Positions 35,326 to 45,851 of a stretch of 64,000 nt of DNA are shown in pieces (position 1 is the first letter of the stretch; each line of letters opens with the position of its first letter). Source of the DNA: Oceanobacillus sp. HTM 045 (lineage in GTDB: Bacteria; Pseudomonadota; Alphaproteobacteria; Rhodobacterales; Rhodobacteraceae); assembly GCA_009733745.1 (NCBI GenBank), contig WNWL01000002.1:496001-560000 (forward strand). The letters run 5' to 3'. The notes beneath the pieces were generated by a model. The model was not told where the DNA came from and ran no database searches. It worked only from the letters and a program-made list of their open reading frames with translations. Made by a program: the position numbers and the translations under genes.

Positions 35326-38300
35326 GCTTGCCCGGCTTCCAGCCGGTTTTCTCGCGGAGCCACTGGAACACGAGGAACAGCATCGGGATGGTCAGCACGC
35401 CGACCAGCGCCGCCGCCAGCATCCCGAACAGCACCGGCACGCCGACCGCGACCATCGCGCCCGCGCCGGGGCCGGTGGCCAGCGTCAGCGGCAGGATGCC
35501 CATGACGAAGGCGAAGCTGGTCATCATGATCGGCCGGAACCGGAGCCGCGCGGCGGTGGCCGCGGCCTCGCGGACGGTCATCCCCTCCTCGCGGCAGTCG
35601 AGCGCGAAACTGTTCATCAGGATCGCGTTCTTGGCCGACAGCGATATCAGCACCACCAGCGCGATCTGGGCATAGAGGTCGAAGGCAAGGCCCGCCAGCC
35701 AGACCGCCGTGACCGCGCCCAGCATCGCCACCGACACCGAAAGCAGCACCGCGATCGGGATCACCCAGCTCTCGTACATCGCCACGAGGAAGAGGTAGGC
35801 GAAGATCAGCGCGAGGCTGAGCACGATGACCGTCTGGCCGGAGGACTCGATCTGCTCCAGCGCGAGGCCGCTCCACTCCGTCGCGTAGCCCGCCGGCAGC
35901 GTCCCGGCCGCGAGATCGTCCAGCGCCGTGATCACCTCGCCGGAGCCCAGCCCCGGCGCCGCGCTCGCGGTCAGCGAGACGGCCCGGTAGTTGTTGTAGC
36001 GCGTCAGGAAGCGCGGCCCGACCGCCAGTTCCGCCTCGGCGAAGGCCGAAAGCGGCGCCATGTCGCCCGACGCGGTGCGGATCTTGATCCGCGAGATGTC
36101 GTCGATCGAGTTCCGGAACGGCTCGTCGGCCTGGATGTAGACCGACCAGGTCCGCCCGAACCGGTTGAAGTCGTTGACGTAGAACCCGCCCAGCGTCGCC
36201 TGGAGGGCCGAGAACACGTCGCCGACATTGATGCCGAGCGCCTGCGCCTTCTCGCGGTCGAGCTTGAGGCGCACCTGCGGGGTGGAGGCGTCGAACGAGG
36301 AATAGGCGCTCGCCACCTCCGGCAGGCCGTTGGCGCCGACGATCAGCCCGAGGCTGGTCGCCGCCATCTCCGCCGGCGGCTGGCCCTCCAGCGCCTCGAT
36401 GATCATCTCGACGCCGCCGACCTGGCCGAGGCCCGAGATCGAGGGCGGGATCACCGGGATGAACATCGCCTCCGGTATCGGCCCGAGCCCGCCCCAGAGC
36501 CGCCCGACCACCGACGGCGCCCAGAGATCCGGCGTCGGCCGCTCCTCGAAGGGCTTCAGCCGCACGAACATGATGCCCGAGTTCGGCGCCGAGCCGCCGC
36601 CGAGGAAGTCGAAGCCCCGCACCGCGCCGATCGAGGTGACCGCCGGGTCGCGCTTGATGATCTCGACGGCATCGTCCATCGCCGCCGCGGTCCGGTTGAG
36701 CGACGCGCCGGCCGGAAGCTGGACGAGGACCATGATGTAGCCCCGGTCCTCGTCCGGCACGAAGCCGCCGGGCAGGGTCTGCACGAACCAGCCGGTGGCG
36801 ATGCCGAAGCCGAACACCGCCACGAGCGAGAACACCGCGACCCGAAGGAGGCCCCGCACCAGCCGGGTGAAGCCGTTGGTGGTCTTCTCGATGCCCCAGG
36901 AAATGCCGCGCATCACCGCCATCGGCTTGCCCGGCCGCAGGATCATGGCCGACAGCGCCGGCGACAGCGTCAGCGCGTTGATGGTCGAGACCACCGTCGC
37001 GCCGGTGATGGCGATCGCGAACTCGCGGTAGAGCACGCCCGACGAGCCGGGCAGAAACGCCACCGGCACGAACACCGACAGCAGCACCAGCGTCGTCGTG
37101 ATGATCGACGTCGCGATCTGGCGCATCGCCTTCTTGGTGGCCTGGATCGGGGTGAGCTCGGGCTCTTCCGACATGATGCGCTCGACGTTCTCCACCACGA
37201 GGATCGCGTCGTCCACCACGATGCCGATGGCCAGCACCAGCGCCAGCAGCGAGATCATGTTGGCCGAGAAGCCGAACGCCATCATGATCGCGATGCCGCC
37301 GAGGATCGACACCGGCACCGCGATCAGCGGGATGATCGTCGGCCGGATCCGGCCGAGGAAGAAGAACACCACGAAGCCGACGAGCACGAAGGCGATGACC
37401 AGCGTCTCGATCACCTCCTCGATCATCGTGTTCACGAAGTCGGCGGAGGAGAACAGGCTCTCGTGCACCATCCCCTCCGGGAAGCGCTCGGCCAGTTCGG
37501 CCATCTTGGCGTCGACCGCCTCGGCCACGGCAACGGCGTTGGAGCCGGGCGAGAGGTAGATGCCGATGATCGCCGCCGGCACCTCGCGGTAATGCGCGCC
37601 GGTGTCGGAACTGCGCGCGCCAAGCTCCACCCGCGCCACGTCGCGGATGCGCACGAAGGCGCCGTCCAGCGTGGTCTTGAGCACGATCGCGCCGAACTCG
37701 TCCTCCTGCGCGAGGCGGCCCTTCACCGTGACGGTGAGCTGCAGGCTCTGGTCGTCGGCGACCGGCGCGGCGCCGATCCGGCCGGCCGCGGCCTGCTGGT
37801 TCTGCGCGTTGATCGCGGCGATCACGTCACCGGTGGTGAGCCCGTAGCTCTCCAGCTTCTGCGGGTCGATCCAGATCCGCATCGCGTATTGCTGCGCGCC
37901 GAAGATCGAGGCGTCGCCCACGCCGGGCACGCGCTTCAGCTCGTCGATGACGTTGATGGTGCCGTAGTTCTGCAGGAACAACTCGCTCATCGAGCCGTCG
38001 GGGGAGTAGAGCGCGAAGGCCTGGAGGATGTCGGTCGCCGCCTTCTCCACCGTCACGCCGGTGGCGCGCACCTCCGCCGGCAGCGAGGCTTCCGCGCCGC
38101 TGACCCGGTTCTGCACCGACACGGCGGCGATGTCCGGGTCGTCGCCGGTGCCGAAGGCGACCGTCAGCGAGTAGGACCCGTCCGACGACGATGTCGACTT
38201 CATGTACTTCATGCCGTCGACGCCGTTCACGACGCTCTCGATCGGCTGCGCCACGGCGGCCTCGACCGCCTCGGCGTCCGCGCCCGAGTAGCTGGCCGTC

Positions 38301-38437
38301 ACCTGCACCGTCGGCGGGGCGATGTCGGGGTACTGGGCGACCGGGATGATCTGCACCGCGATCACGCCGACCAGCGAAATCAGGATGGAGATCACCATCG
38401 CCATCCGCGGACGGCGAATGAACACGTCATAGAACAT
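35312..38437 (-). CDS. RND efflux transporter permease (AcrB/MexB-like)
   Basis: A 1041-residue inner-membrane pump subunit of the HAE1 family. It starts MFYDVFIRRP, has the proton-relay motif GIVVDDAILVVENV in helix 4, and has repeated large periplasmic loops. Twelve helices are expected, and the length is normal. It exports drugs or lipophilic compounds using proton entry. The adaptor gene lies four bases upstream on the same strand. No TolC-type outer-membrane gene or local repressor is in the window. Confidence 0.95.
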   Translation of the reverse strand: MFYDVFIRRPRMAMVISILISLVGVIAVQIIPVAQYPDIAPPTVQVTASYSGADAEAVEAAVAQPIESVVNGVDGMKYMKSTSSSDGSYSLTVAFGTGDDPDIAAVSVQNRVSGAEASLPAEVRATGVTVEKAATDILQAFALYSPDGSMSELFLQNYGTINVIDELKRVPGVGDASIFGAQQYAMRIWIDPQKLESYGLTTGDVIAAINAQNQQAAAGRIGAAPVADDQSLQLTVTVKGRLAQEDEFGAIVLKTTLDGAFVRIRDVARVELGARSSDTGAHYREVPAAIIGIYLSPGSNAVAVAEAVDAKMAELAERFPEGMVHESLFSSADFVNTMIEEVIETLVIAFVLVGFVVFFFLGRIRPTIIPLIAVPVSILGGIAIMMAFGFSANMISLLALVLAIGIVVDDAILVVENVERIMSEEPELTPIQATKKAMRQIATSIITTTLVLLSVFVPVAFLPGSSGVLYREFAIAITGATVVSTINALTLSPALSAMILRPGKPMAVMRGISWGIEKTTNGFTRLVRGLLRVAVFSLVAVFGFGIATGWFVQTLPGGFVPDEDRGYIMVLVQLPAGASLNRTAAAMDDAVEIIKRDPAVTSIGAVRGFDFLGGGSAPNSGIMFVRLKPFEERPTPDLWAPSVVGRLWGGLGPIPEAMFIPVIPPSISGLGQVGGVEMIIEALEGQPPAEMAATSLGLIVGANGLPEVASAYSSFDASTPQVRLKLDREKAQALGINVGDVFSALQATLGGFYVNDFNRFGRTWSVYIQADEPFRNSIDDISRIKIRTASGDMAPLSAFAEAELAVGPRFLTRYNNYRAVSLTASAAPGLGSGEVITALDDLAAGTLPAGYATEWSGLALEQIESSGQTVIVLSLALIFAYLFLVAMYESWVIPIAVLLSVSVAMLGAVTAVWLAGLAFDLYAQIALVVLISLSAKNAILMNSFALDCREEGMTVREAAATAARLRFRPIMMTSFAFVMGILPLTLATGPGAGAMVAVGVPVLFGMLAAALVGVLTIPMLFLVFQWLREKTGWKPGKLREE

Positions 38438-38441
38438 GGGC

Positions 38442-39614
38442 TCAGTCCCCGCCGGAGGCGGTCGGCTCGGTCGGCGCGGGTTCGCCCCCGCTTCCGACGC
38501 CATCCCCCGGGGCCGCGCTGGCAAGCTGCGGCGCGACGGTCATGCCCGGACGCACCTTCTGGATGCCGGCGGTGATGACCCGCGTGCCCTCGGGCAGCCC
38601 CTCGATCACCTCGAGCAGCGCGCCCCGCTGCGGGCCCGGCACGAAGCGCGTGACCTGCACGGTGTCGGTGTCGTCCACCGTCAGGACGTAGGGGCCCTGC
38701 TGGTCGAGGAGCAGCGCCGCCTGCGGGATCACCAGCCGGGGCTGCGCCTCCTTCTGCACGACGTAGACCTCGACGAGTTGCCCGTCGGTCAGCAACCCGT
38801 CCGGGTTGTCGATCTCGGCGATCACCTCGACCGTGTCGGTGGAGCTGTCGGCGCGCACGTCGGTGTAGATGATCCGGCCCGGCTCGGAATAGGTCGAGCC
38901 GTCGGCGAGGCGCAGCTCGATCCGCACGTCCTCGGGCTTCTGCCCGTCCCTCTGCACCTCGATCAGCGCCGCCTGCGGCACCGGGAAGGCCACCCGCATC
39001 GGGTCCTGCGCCACGATCTCGGCCAGCGCGCCGAAGCTGGGGCCGACCAGCGCGCCCTCGGAATAGGCCGCCGCCGAGATCCGCCCGGTGATCGGCGCCT
39101 TGATCTCGGTATAGGAGAGGTCCAGTTCCGACAGCCGCAGCGCCGCCTCGGCGGCGGCGAGGCCCGCCTTGGCGCCGTCCAGCTCGGCCAGCGCCCGGTC
39201 CAGCTCGGACTGGGCGACCGTCTTGCGCTCGACCAGTTGGCGGGCGCGGTCATACTCGACCTGGGCCAGCGACACCTGCGCCTGCGCGCTCTGCACGTTG
39301 GCCCGCGCCTGTTCCACCGCGGCCGCGTAGGCGTCCTTCTCGATGATGAACAGCGTCTGGCCCTTGACCACCTCGGACCCGTCCGCGAACTGCCTCGGGC
39401 CGAGATAGCCCTCCACGCGCGCGATCAGCTCCACCGTCTCCGGCGAGCGGATGCGCCCGGTGAAGCCCCAGCGCTCGGCGATATTCTCGGTGTGGACCAG
39501 CTGGACCGTGACGCCCGGCGCGCCGCCCGGCGCCTGCGCAAGCGAAACGGACTGGGCCGCGAAAGGCATGAGGAGCACTGCGGCGAGAACTGCCGTGCGT
39601 GTCGACTTGCGCAT
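38442..39614 (-). CDS. RND efflux periplasmic adaptor (AcrA/HlyD-like)
   Basis: A 390-residue membrane-fusion protein. A hydrophobic signal ends near residue 28 (SVSLAQA), with no clear lipobox. Residues 35-210 hold the lipoyl and coiled-coil hairpin regions ([21 protein letters not shown], then [17 protein letters not shown]), followed by beta-barrel segments. I chose the ATG at 39614 because it starts the signal peptide; the upstream frame adds 29 unlikely residues. It is cotranscribed with the RND pump. Confidence 0.93.
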   Translation of the reverse strand: MRKSTRTAVLAAVLLMPFAAQSVSLAQAPGGAPGVTVQLVHTENIAERWGFTGRIRSPETVELIARVEGYLGPRQFADGSEVVKGQTLFIIEKDAYAAAVEQARANVQSAQAQVSLAQVEYDRARQLVERKTVAQSELDRALAELDGAKAGLAAAEAALRLSELDLSYTEIKAPITGRISAAAYSEGALVGPSFGALAEIVAQDPMRVAFPVPQAALIEVQRDGQKPEDVRIELRLADGSTYSEPGRIIYTDVRADSSTDTVEVIAEIDNPDGLLTDGQLVEVYVVQKEAQPRLVIPQAALLLDQQGPYVLTVDDTDTVQVTRFVPGPQRGALLEVIEGLPEGTRVITAGIQKVRPGMTVAPQLASAAPGDGVGSGGEPAPTEPTASGGD

Positions 39615-39822
39615 ACGGATGCTCCCGTGGATCGGTCGTGGGAATAGGGGGCCGGGGTCTCTGGACCGCGCCAAGCTAAACACGCGGCCGCCCCGTTCCA
39701 AGACCCGGCGCCGCCAGTTTCTTCATTTTCACGCCGCAATTCGCGTAACAGCCCGTTCCGGGGTGGCAAATTCCGACCGAATGCCGCTAAGGAAGGGCGA
39801 AACCCACGCGGCGGAGACGGCG

Positions 39823-40269
39823 ATGCCACGCACCGTATTCCTTCTGAACGGCCCCAACCTGAACCTGCTCGGCACCCGCGAGCCGGAAATCTATGGGCAC
39901 GAGACCCTCGGCGACATCGAGACCATGTGCGCCAACCGCGCCGCCGAGCACGGGCTGGCGCTCGACTTCCGCCAGTCGAACCACGAGGGCGAAATCGTCA
40001 CCTGGATCCAGGAAGCGCGCCTCGCCGCGGACGGGCTGATCATCAACCCGGCCGCCTATACCCACACCTCGGTGGCGATCCAGGACGCGCTCAGGATGTT
40101 CGAGGGGCCGGTGATCGAGCTGCACCTCTCCAACACCCACAAGCGCGAGGCCTTCCGGCACCATTCCTTCGTCTCGCCGGTCGCGACCGGCGTGATCATG
40201 GGCTTCGGCCCGCGCGGCTACGCGCTGGCGCTCGACGCCATGGCGACACTCCTGATGGAAGCAGACTGA
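39823..40269 (+). CDS. aroQ: 3-dehydroquinate dehydratase, type II
   Basis: A 148-residue cytosolic enzyme of the shikimate pathway. The N-terminal [19 protein letters not shown] carries catalytic Tyr24; [17 protein letters not shown] carries the second active-site region. Length is typical of the small dodecameric enzyme. GGCGGAGA before 39823 supports this start; an in-frame ATG at 39781 would add 14 residues. It lies two bases before the 5-oxoprolinase gene. Confidence 0.95.
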   Translation: MPRTVFLLNGPNLNLLGTREPEIYGHETLGDIETMCANRAAEHGLALDFRQSNHEGEIVTWIQEARLAADGLIINPAAYTHTSVAIQDALRMFEGPVIELHLSNTHKREAFRHHSFVSPVATGVIMGFGPRGYALALDAMATLLMEAD

Positions 40270-40271
40270 CC

Positions 40272-43200
40272 ATGTGGCAATTCTGGGTCGACCGGGGCGG
40301 GACCTTCACGGATATCGTGGCCCGCCAGCCGGACGGTGCGCTGGTGACGCACAAGCTCCTGTCCGAGAACCCCGAGCGCTACCGCGACGCCGCGGTGCAG
40401 GGCATCCGCGAACTGCTGGGGCTGGGCGCGGACGACCCGATCCCCGCGGGCACCATAGGCGCGGTCAAGATGGGCACCACCGTCGCCACCAACGCGCTGC
40501 TGGAGCGCAAGGGCGACCGGACGCTGCTGCTGATCACCCGCGGCTTCCGCGACCTGCTGCGCATCGGCTACCAGAACCGCCCGCGCCTGTTCGACCTTCA
40601 CATCGTGCTGCCGGAGCTGCTCTACGAGGACGTGGCCGAGGTGCCCGAGCGGCTGGAAGCCTCCGGCAAGGTGCTGGAGGAGATGGACGAGGCCGCGGTC
40701 CGCACGGCCCTGGAGGACGGCTACGCCAGGGGCATCCGCTCCGTGGCCATCGCCCTTCTGCACGCCTACAAGAACCCCGCCCACGAGGCCCGCGCCGCCG
40801 AGATCGCCCGCGAGGTCGGCTTCACGCAGGTCTCCACCTCGCACGGCACCTCGCCGCTGATGAAGCTGGTCTCCCGCGGCGACACGACCGTGGTGGACGC
40901 CTACCTCTCCCCGATCCTGCGCCGCTATGTGGAGCAGGTCCGCGACGCGCTCGGCACCGACGCGCGGCTGATGTTCATGCAGTCGAACGGCGGCCTGACC
41001 GACGCCAGCCTGTTCCAGGGCAAGGACGCGATCCTCTCCGGCCCCGCGGGCGGCGTGGTCGGCATGGTCGGCACCGCCGCGCTGGCAGGCCACGAGAAGA
41101 TCATCGGCTTCGACATGGGCGGCACCTCCACGGATGTCTGCCACTACGCCGGCACCTTCGAGCGCAGCCTCGAGACCGAGGTCGCGGGCGTCAGGATGCG
41201 CGCGCCGATGATGAACATCCACACCGTTGCCGCCGGCGGCGGCTCGATCCTCCACTACGAGGACGGCCGCTTCCAGGTCGGCCCCGACAGCGCCGGCGCC
41301 AATCCGGGCCCTGCCTGCTACCGCCGCGGCGGGCCGCTGACCGTCACCGACTGCAACGTGATGCTCGGCAAGCTCCAGCCGCACCACTTCCCGCCCGTGT
41401 TCGGCCCCGAGGGCAACGAACCGCTGGACGCGGACGTGGTGCGCGAGAAGTTCGCCGCCCTGTCGGAGAAGATCGGCGGCATGACGCCGGAGGAGGTCGC
41501 CGAGGGCTTCCTCCGCATCGCCGTCGAGAACATGGCCAACGCGATCAAGAAGATCAGCGTCCAGCGCGGCTACGACGTCACGAAATACACGCTCAACTGC
41601 TTCGGCGGCGCGGGCGGCCAGCACGCCTGCCTCGTAGCCGACGCGCTGGGCATGGAAACCGTGTTCCTCCACCCCTTCGCCGGGGTGCTCAGCGCCTACG
41701 GCATGGGGCTGGCCGAGATCCGCGCGCTGCGCGAGCAGCAGTTCGAGAAGCCGGTCGGCGAGGCCGAGGCGGCAGGCGCGGTCCTCGACCGCATGGCGGA
41801 GGACGCCCGCAAGGAGGTCGCCGCGCAGGACATTCCCGAAAGCGAGATCGCCATCGAGCGCCGCGTCTTCCTCCGCTACCCCGGCTCCCACCAGGCGCTG
41901 GAGGTCGACTACGGCACCGCGGAGGAGATGCGCGCCCGCTTCGAGGAGGCCCACCGCACCCGCTACGGCTTCTCCGCCGCCGACCGCCAGCTCATCATCG
42001 AGGCGCTGGCCGTGGAGGCCATCGGCGGCACCGGCGTCCTCGCCGACACCGAGGCCGCGACGGAGGACGGCACGCCCGACCCCGCCGATACCGTCACCAT
42101 GATCTCCGGCGGCGCACCCACCGACACGCCGCTCTACGACCGCGCCACGATGAAGCCCGGCCAGAAGATCGCCGGCCCCGCCATCGTCAAGGAGCCCACC
42201 GCCACCACCGTCATCGAGGATGGCTGGGGCGCGGAGATGAACCGCTTCGGCCACCTGATCCTCACCCGCACCCGCCCGCGCGAGGCGCGCGAGGCGATCG
42301 GCACCAGCGTCGACCCGGTGATGCTGGAGGTGTTCAACAACCTCTTCATGTCCATCGCCGAGCAGATGGGCGCGACGCTGGCCAACACCGCCTACAGCGT
42401 CAACATCAAGGAACGGCTCGACTTCTCCTGCGCGCTGTTCGACCCCGACGGCGGGCTGGTCGCCAACGCGCCGCACGTGCCGGTCCATCTCGGCTCGATG
42501 GGCGAGTCGATCCGCACCGTGATCCGCCTCAACGCGGGGAACATGCGCCCCGGCGACGTCTACATGCTCAACGCCCCCTTCAACGGCGGCACCCACCTGC
42601 CGGACGTGACCGTCATCACCCCGGTCTGGGACGAGGCGGGCGAACAGATCCTTTTCTATGTCGGCTCCCGCGGCCACCACGCCGATATCGGCGGCCGCAC
42701 GCCGGGCTCCGCGCCCCCGGACTCGAAGGTGATCGAGGAGGAGGGCGTGCTGATCGACAACTTCCTCCTCGTCGAGCAGGGGCGCCTGCGCGAGCGGGAA
42801 ACGCGCGATCTCCTCCTCTCCGGGCCCTACCCGGTGCGCAACATCGAGGAGAACATGGCCGACATCGCCGCGCAGATCGCGGCGAACGAGACCGGCGCCC
42901 GCGAGGTCCGCAAGATGGTGGCGCAGTTCGGGCTCGAGACCGTCCACGCCTACATGCGCCACGTCCAGGACAACGCCGAGGAATGCGTCCGCCGCGTCCT
43001 CGGCGCGCTGACCGACGGCAGCTATTCCTACGAGATGGACAGCGGCAAGCGCATCGAGGTCGCCATCCGCGTCGACCGCGAGGCCCGCACCGCGGATATC
43101 GACTTCACCGGCACCTCGGGGCGCGACGAGCACAACTTCAACTGCCCGCTCTCGGTCTGCCACGCGGTGGTGATGTACGTCTTCCGCACGCTGGTCGGCA

Positions 43201-43838
43201 CCGACATCCCAATGAACGAGGGCTGCTTCCGCCCGCTCAACGTCATCGCGCCGGAGGGGAGCTTCATCAACGCCCAGTACCCCGCCGCCGTGATCGCCGG
43301 GAACACCGAGGTCAGCCAGGCGATCTGCAACGCCATGTACGGCGCGCTCGGCGTGATCGCCGGCAGCCAGGCCACCATGAACAACTTCGTCTGGGGCAAC
43401 GACCGGCTGCAGAACTACGAGACCATCTGCGGCGGCACCGGCGCGGGGCCGGATTTCGACGGCTGCTCCGCGGTGCAGTCGCACATGACCAACACCCGCA
43501 TGACCGACCCGGAAGTGCTGGAGTTCCGCTTCCCGGTCCGGGTCGAGGAATTCTCCATCCGCCGCGGCTCCGGCGGGCGCGGCAGGCACACCGGCGGCGA
43601 CGGCATCACGCGGCGACTGCGCTTCCTCGAGGAGATGACCGTCACCACCCTCGCCGGCCACCGCCGCGTCCCCCCCTTCGGCGTCGCCTGCGGCGAACCC
43701 GGCTCCGTCGGCCGCGACTGGATCGAACGCGCCGACGGCACGGTCACGAAACTCAGGGGCACCGACGGGTCGGAAGTCCGCCCCGGCGACGTCTTCGTCA
43801 TGGAGACGCCGGGCGGCGGGGGATTTGGCGAAGCGTGA
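40272..43838 (+). CDS. 5-oxoprolinase / N-methylhydantoinase A-B fusion
   Basis: A 1188-residue cytosolic ATP-dependent hydrolase. The first part (about 1-680) is hydantoinase [27 protein letters not shown] and the ATPase segment [15 protein letters not shown]. The second (about 690-1188) is hydantoinase [28 protein letters not shown] and [17 protein letters not shown]. The fused full-length form opens 5-oxoproline to glutamate with ATP. A hydantoin substrate cannot be excluded. It follows aroQ by two bases, a link without evident pathway logic. Confidence 0.92.
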   Translation: MWQFWVDRGGTFTDIVARQPDGALVTHKLLSENPERYRDAAVQGIRELLGLGADDPIPAGTIGAVKMGTTVATNALLERKGDRTLLLITRGFRDLLRIGYQNRPRLFDLHIVLPELLYEDVAEVPERLEASGKVLEEMDEAAVRTALEDGYARGIRSVAIALLHAYKNPAHEARAAEIAREVGFTQVSTSHGTSPLMKLVSRGDTTVVDAYLSPILRRYVEQVRDALGTDARLMFMQSNGGLTDASLFQGKDAILSGPAGGVVGMVGTAALAGHEKIIGFDMGGTSTDVCHYAGTFERSLETEVAGVRMRAPMMNIHTVAAGGGSILHYEDGRFQVGPDSAGANPGPACYRRGGPLTVTDCNVMLGKLQPHHFPPVFGPEGNEPLDADVVREKFAALSEKIGGMTPEEVAEGFLRIAVENMANAIKKISVQRGYDVTKYTLNCFGGAGGQHACLVADALGMETVFLHPFAGVLSAYGMGLAEIRALREQQFEKPVGEAEAAGAVLDRMAEDARKEVAAQDIPESEIAIERRVFLRYPGSHQALEVDYGTAEEMRARFEEAHRTRYGFSAADRQLIIEALAVEAIGGTGVLADTEAATEDGTPDPADTVTMISGGAPTDTPLYDRATMKPGQKIAGPAIVKEPTATTVIEDGWGAEMNRFGHLILTRTRPREAREAIGTSVDPVMLEVFNNLFMSIAEQMGATLANTAYSVNIKERLDFSCALFDPDGGLVANAPHVPVHLGSMGESIRTVIRLNAGNMRPGDVYMLNAPFNGGTHLPDVTVITPVWDEAGEQILFYVGSRGHHADIGGRTPGSAPPDSKVIEEEGVLIDNFLLVEQGRLRERETRDLLLSGPYPVRNIEENMADIAAQIAANETGAREVRKMVAQFGLETVHAYMRHVQDNAEECVRRVLGALTDGSYSYEMDSGKRIEVAIRVDREARTADIDFTGTSGRDEHNFNCPLSVCHAVVMYVFRTLVGTDIPMNEGCFRPLNVIAPEGSFINAQYPAAVIAGNTEVSQAICNAMYGALGVIAGSQATMNNFVWGNDRLQNYETICGGTGAGPDFDGCSAVQSHMTNTRMTDPEVLEFRFPVRVEEFSIRRGSGGRGRHTGGDGITRRLRFLEEMTVTTLAGHRRVPPFGVACGEPGSVGRDWIERADGTVTKLRGTDGSEVRPGDVFVMETPGGGGFGEA

Positions 43839-43926
43839 GTCAGGCGTGGGTTGAGGTGTCGGTGCGCAGGTTCTGAGCCAGCGCGGCGTCACTCACTTGT
43901 CTGGCAGACGAAGCTCAGCACAAAGG

Positions 43927-44084
43927 GCCACGACCGGCCCTGGTCGGGCGTGGTGCTCTTTAGGGCTACTTGATTTATGACAGCAGCCCCTCCCGCCCTC
44001 CGGTCCCCTTGCAGCGTCTCAGAACGCCCGGCCCCGGGGAGGGCCGGAAGACGATCAATCCTGGCCCGCGCTAGCCGCGCGTGC
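43927..44084 (+). repeat. Dispersed intergenic repeat family A, copy 2
   Basis: Second copy, between the 5-oxoprolinase and PepSY genes. It has GGGCCACGACCGGCCCTGG at the left, TTGATTTATG in the middle and AGAACGCCCGGCCCCGGG with its complementary arm at the right. The gap 43839-44244 otherwise holds only the short motifs listed below. Confidence 0.85.
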
Positions 44085-44122
44085 CGGAACTGATCGCGGC
44101 GAAACTGCCCCAAAACTCCCCA

Positions 44123-44136
44123 TAAACTCCGGTTTA
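44123..44136. promoter_or_regulatory. Short inverted repeat upstream of the PepSY operon
   Basis: TAAAC and GTTTA are inverse complements across four bases. They stand about 110 bases before the PepSY start, in a region with more A and T than nearby. An operator or promoter element is possible but unproven. Confidence 0.3.
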
Positions 44137-44207
44137 CGCCCCGCCCCCTAACCCCCCGGCCAATGGCGCGCGGCAGATCCGCGGCACACCTCCTGCCTGC
44201 AACCACG

Positions 44208-44235
44208 CAGCACTTGCACAGCAGCACTTGCACAG
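44208..44235 (+). repeat. Perfect 14-bp tandem duplication before the PepSY gene
   Basis: CAGCACTTGCACAG occurs twice head to tail (44208-44221, 44222-44235) and abuts the ribosome-binding site AGGAGAA. The second copy supplies part of the leader of the gene. It may be a recent duplication or a pair of binding sites. Confidence 0.9.
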
Positions 44236-44244
44236 GAGAACACG

Positions 44245-44502
44245 ATGCTGAAACCCCTCGCCATCCTCACCCTCACCGCTCTCGCCACTCCAGCGCTGGC
44301 CTCTCCCGAACTGGTCGGACAGACCCTCGGCACCGACGCCGCCGCCATCACCGCCGCGCTGAAGGAGGCCGGCTACGACGTCGGCGAGATCGAGCGGGAG
44401 GACGGCCGGATCGAGGTCGAGGCCCGCAACGCCGACGGCCGCTGGGAGATCAGGGTCGACCGGGAGACCGGCAAGGTCTCGAAGGTGGAGCGCGACGACT
44501 GA
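44245..44502 (+). CDS. Small periplasmic PepSY-domain protein
   Basis: An 85-residue exported protein. A signal peptide ends near residue 19 (ATPALAS). The rest is one PepSY domain: AAAITAALKEAGYDVGEIE, then EVEARNADGRWEIRVDRETG, shown shortened. PepSY domains often inhibit proteases or bind partners at the membrane. It overlaps the cytochrome gene by three bases (TGATG), so the two are co-translated. Confidence 0.85.
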   Translation: MLKPLAILTLTALATPALASPELVGQTLGTDAAAITAALKEAGYDVGEIEREDGRIEVEARNADGRWEIRVDRETGKVSKVERDD

Positions 44503-45047
44503 TGACCACTTTGACCGGTGTGCGGGTCTGGGACCCGCTGGTCCGCGTCTTCCACTGGGCGCTGGCGGGGACATTCCTCGCCAACGCCCTCGTGGTCGAC
44601 CCGGAAGCGGACCTCCACCAGTGGCTCGGCTACATCGTGCTGGGCCTCGTCCTCGCCCGCATCCTCTGGGGCTTCGTCGGCACGCGCCATGCCCGGTTCT
44701 CGTCCTTCCCGCCCTCCGTCTCGGGCGCGGTGGACCACCTGAAGGACATCGCAAGCGGCAGACCCGACCGGCACCTCTCGCACAACCCGCTGGGTGCGCT
44801 GATGGTCTACAACATGCTTGCCTCGCTGGTCCTGCTCGCGCTTTCCGGCATCGCGCTGGAATACGGCCCGGCGTTGGCGGAAGAGGACTGGCTGGAGGAA
44901 GTCCACGAGGCGCTTGCCAACTGGATGCTGGTCTCGGTCGGGCTGCATATCGCCGGTGTCCTCTACGAGCAGCACCGCTCGCGGACCGGCCTCGTCCGTG
45001 CCATGATCACCGGGAGGAAAACCCTGCCCGAAGGCGACCGAAAATGA
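44502..45047 (+). CDS. Cytochrome b561-family membrane protein
   Basis: A 181-residue inner-membrane protein with four helices. Likely haem ligands are the histidines in RVFHWALAG, DLHQWLGY, EVHEALANW and GLHIAGV. The family passes electrons from quinol or other donors to periplasmic partners. Its coupling to PepSY and to a membrane-bound regulator suggests a redox-linked signalling unit. The stop overlaps the regulator start as ATGA. Confidence 0.9.
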   Translation: MTTLTGVRVWDPLVRVFHWALAGTFLANALVVDPEADLHQWLGYIVLGLVLARILWGFVGTRHARFSSFPPSVSGAVDHLKDIASGRPDRHLSHNPLGALMVYNMLASLVLLALSGIALEYGPALAEEDWLEEVHEALANWMLVSVGLHIAGVLYEQHRSRTGLVRAMITGRKTLPEGDRK

Positions 45048-45565
45048 GAGACAGCCCCGCCAGACCGCCCGCGACCGGCAAGGCCGCGCTGCTGGCGGGG
45101 CTGCTCACGCTGCAGGTGGCCTGCACCTTCTTCTTCATCGCCGACGTGGTGGCGGACCTCGCCACCGGCGACCACGACCCGCATGACTGGTTCGAGTTCG
45201 CCGTGGTTGGCGCGCTGACCCTCGGCACGGTCTTCACCGCCCGAGAGGTTATGCGCATCTTCGGCCGGCAGCGGCGCATCGAGGAACAGCTCCGCGCCGC
45301 CTCCGGCGCCTTCGCCGAACTGGTGGAAGAGCATTTCGAGACATGGGGCCTCACCCCCTCGGAACGCGACGTGGCGATGATGGCGATCAAGGGCCTGCCC
45401 ACCGCCGAGATCGCCCGCATCCGCGGCACGGCGGAAGGCACGGTGAAGGCCCAGTCCAACCGCATCTACGCCAAGGCGGGCGTCACCGGCCGCACCCAGC
45501 TCCTGAGCCTCTTCATCGAGGAACTGCTCGCCGGGCCGCTGGTGGAACGGGAAGCGGCGGAATAG
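45044..45565 (+). CDS. Membrane-anchored LuxR-type transcriptional regulator
   Basis: A 173-residue protein with two hydrophobic helices (about residues 14-38 and 49-66), then a linker and a C-terminal LuxR helix-turn-helix (LTPSERDVAMMAIKGLPTAEIA, shortened, with GTVKAQSNRIYAKAGV). There is no receiver or ligand domain, so the membrane part may be the sensor. It is third in the PepSY-b561 operon. A one-component redox regulator is an inference from context. Confidence 0.85.
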   Translation: MRDSPARPPATGKAALLAGLLTLQVACTFFFIADVVADLATGDHDPHDWFEFAVVGALTLGTVFTAREVMRIFGRQRRIEEQLRAASGAFAELVEEHFETWGLTPSERDVAMMAIKGLPTAEIARIRGTAEGTVKAQSNRIYAKAGVTGRTQLLSLFIEELLAGPLVEREAAE

Positions 45566-45631
45566 GGGGTGCATCGGCAAGCACACGCCCTGCCTTGAGC
45601 GCGAAGGGCCATGACTTGGTTTGAGCACAAA

Positions 45632-45783
45632 GGGCCACGACCGGCCCTGGTCGGGCGTGGTGCTCCTTGAGGATTGCTTGCTTTATCCCCGCACCCCCTC
45701 CCGACCTCAGATCATGTTGCAGCGTCACAGAACGCCCGGCCCCGGGGAGGGCCGGGCGTGGCCCGGGCTGGTCGCCCGGGCTG
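45632..45783 (+). repeat. Dispersed intergenic repeat family A, copy 3
   Basis: Third copy, between the convergent LuxR-type and rfbC-like genes. It keeps both hairpins: the left one around CACGACCGGCCCTGGTCG, and on the right AACGCCCGGCCCCGGGGAGG with arm GGGCCGGGC. Just before it, at 45603-45615, lies a short partial left end (GAAGGGCCATGAC), as if a second copy began there. No gene is visible in the 286-base gap. Confidence 0.88.
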
Positions 45784-45851
45784 AGGCTGAAGCAGCACTC
45801 GGAAGAAAAACGAGAAGCTCGCAGCGGCAGGACACCCGCCGGACAGCGCCC

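Noticed and set aside
35075-38575. An 1166-codon plus-strand frame
   Set aside because: It is antisense to the RND pump gene, which has intact motifs throughout.
40218-43892. A 1224-codon open frame on the minus strand
   Set aside because: It is exactly antisense to the 5-oxoprolinase gene, has no recognised domain, and is rich in Ala, Arg, Gly, His and Val as expected from the GC-rich complement.
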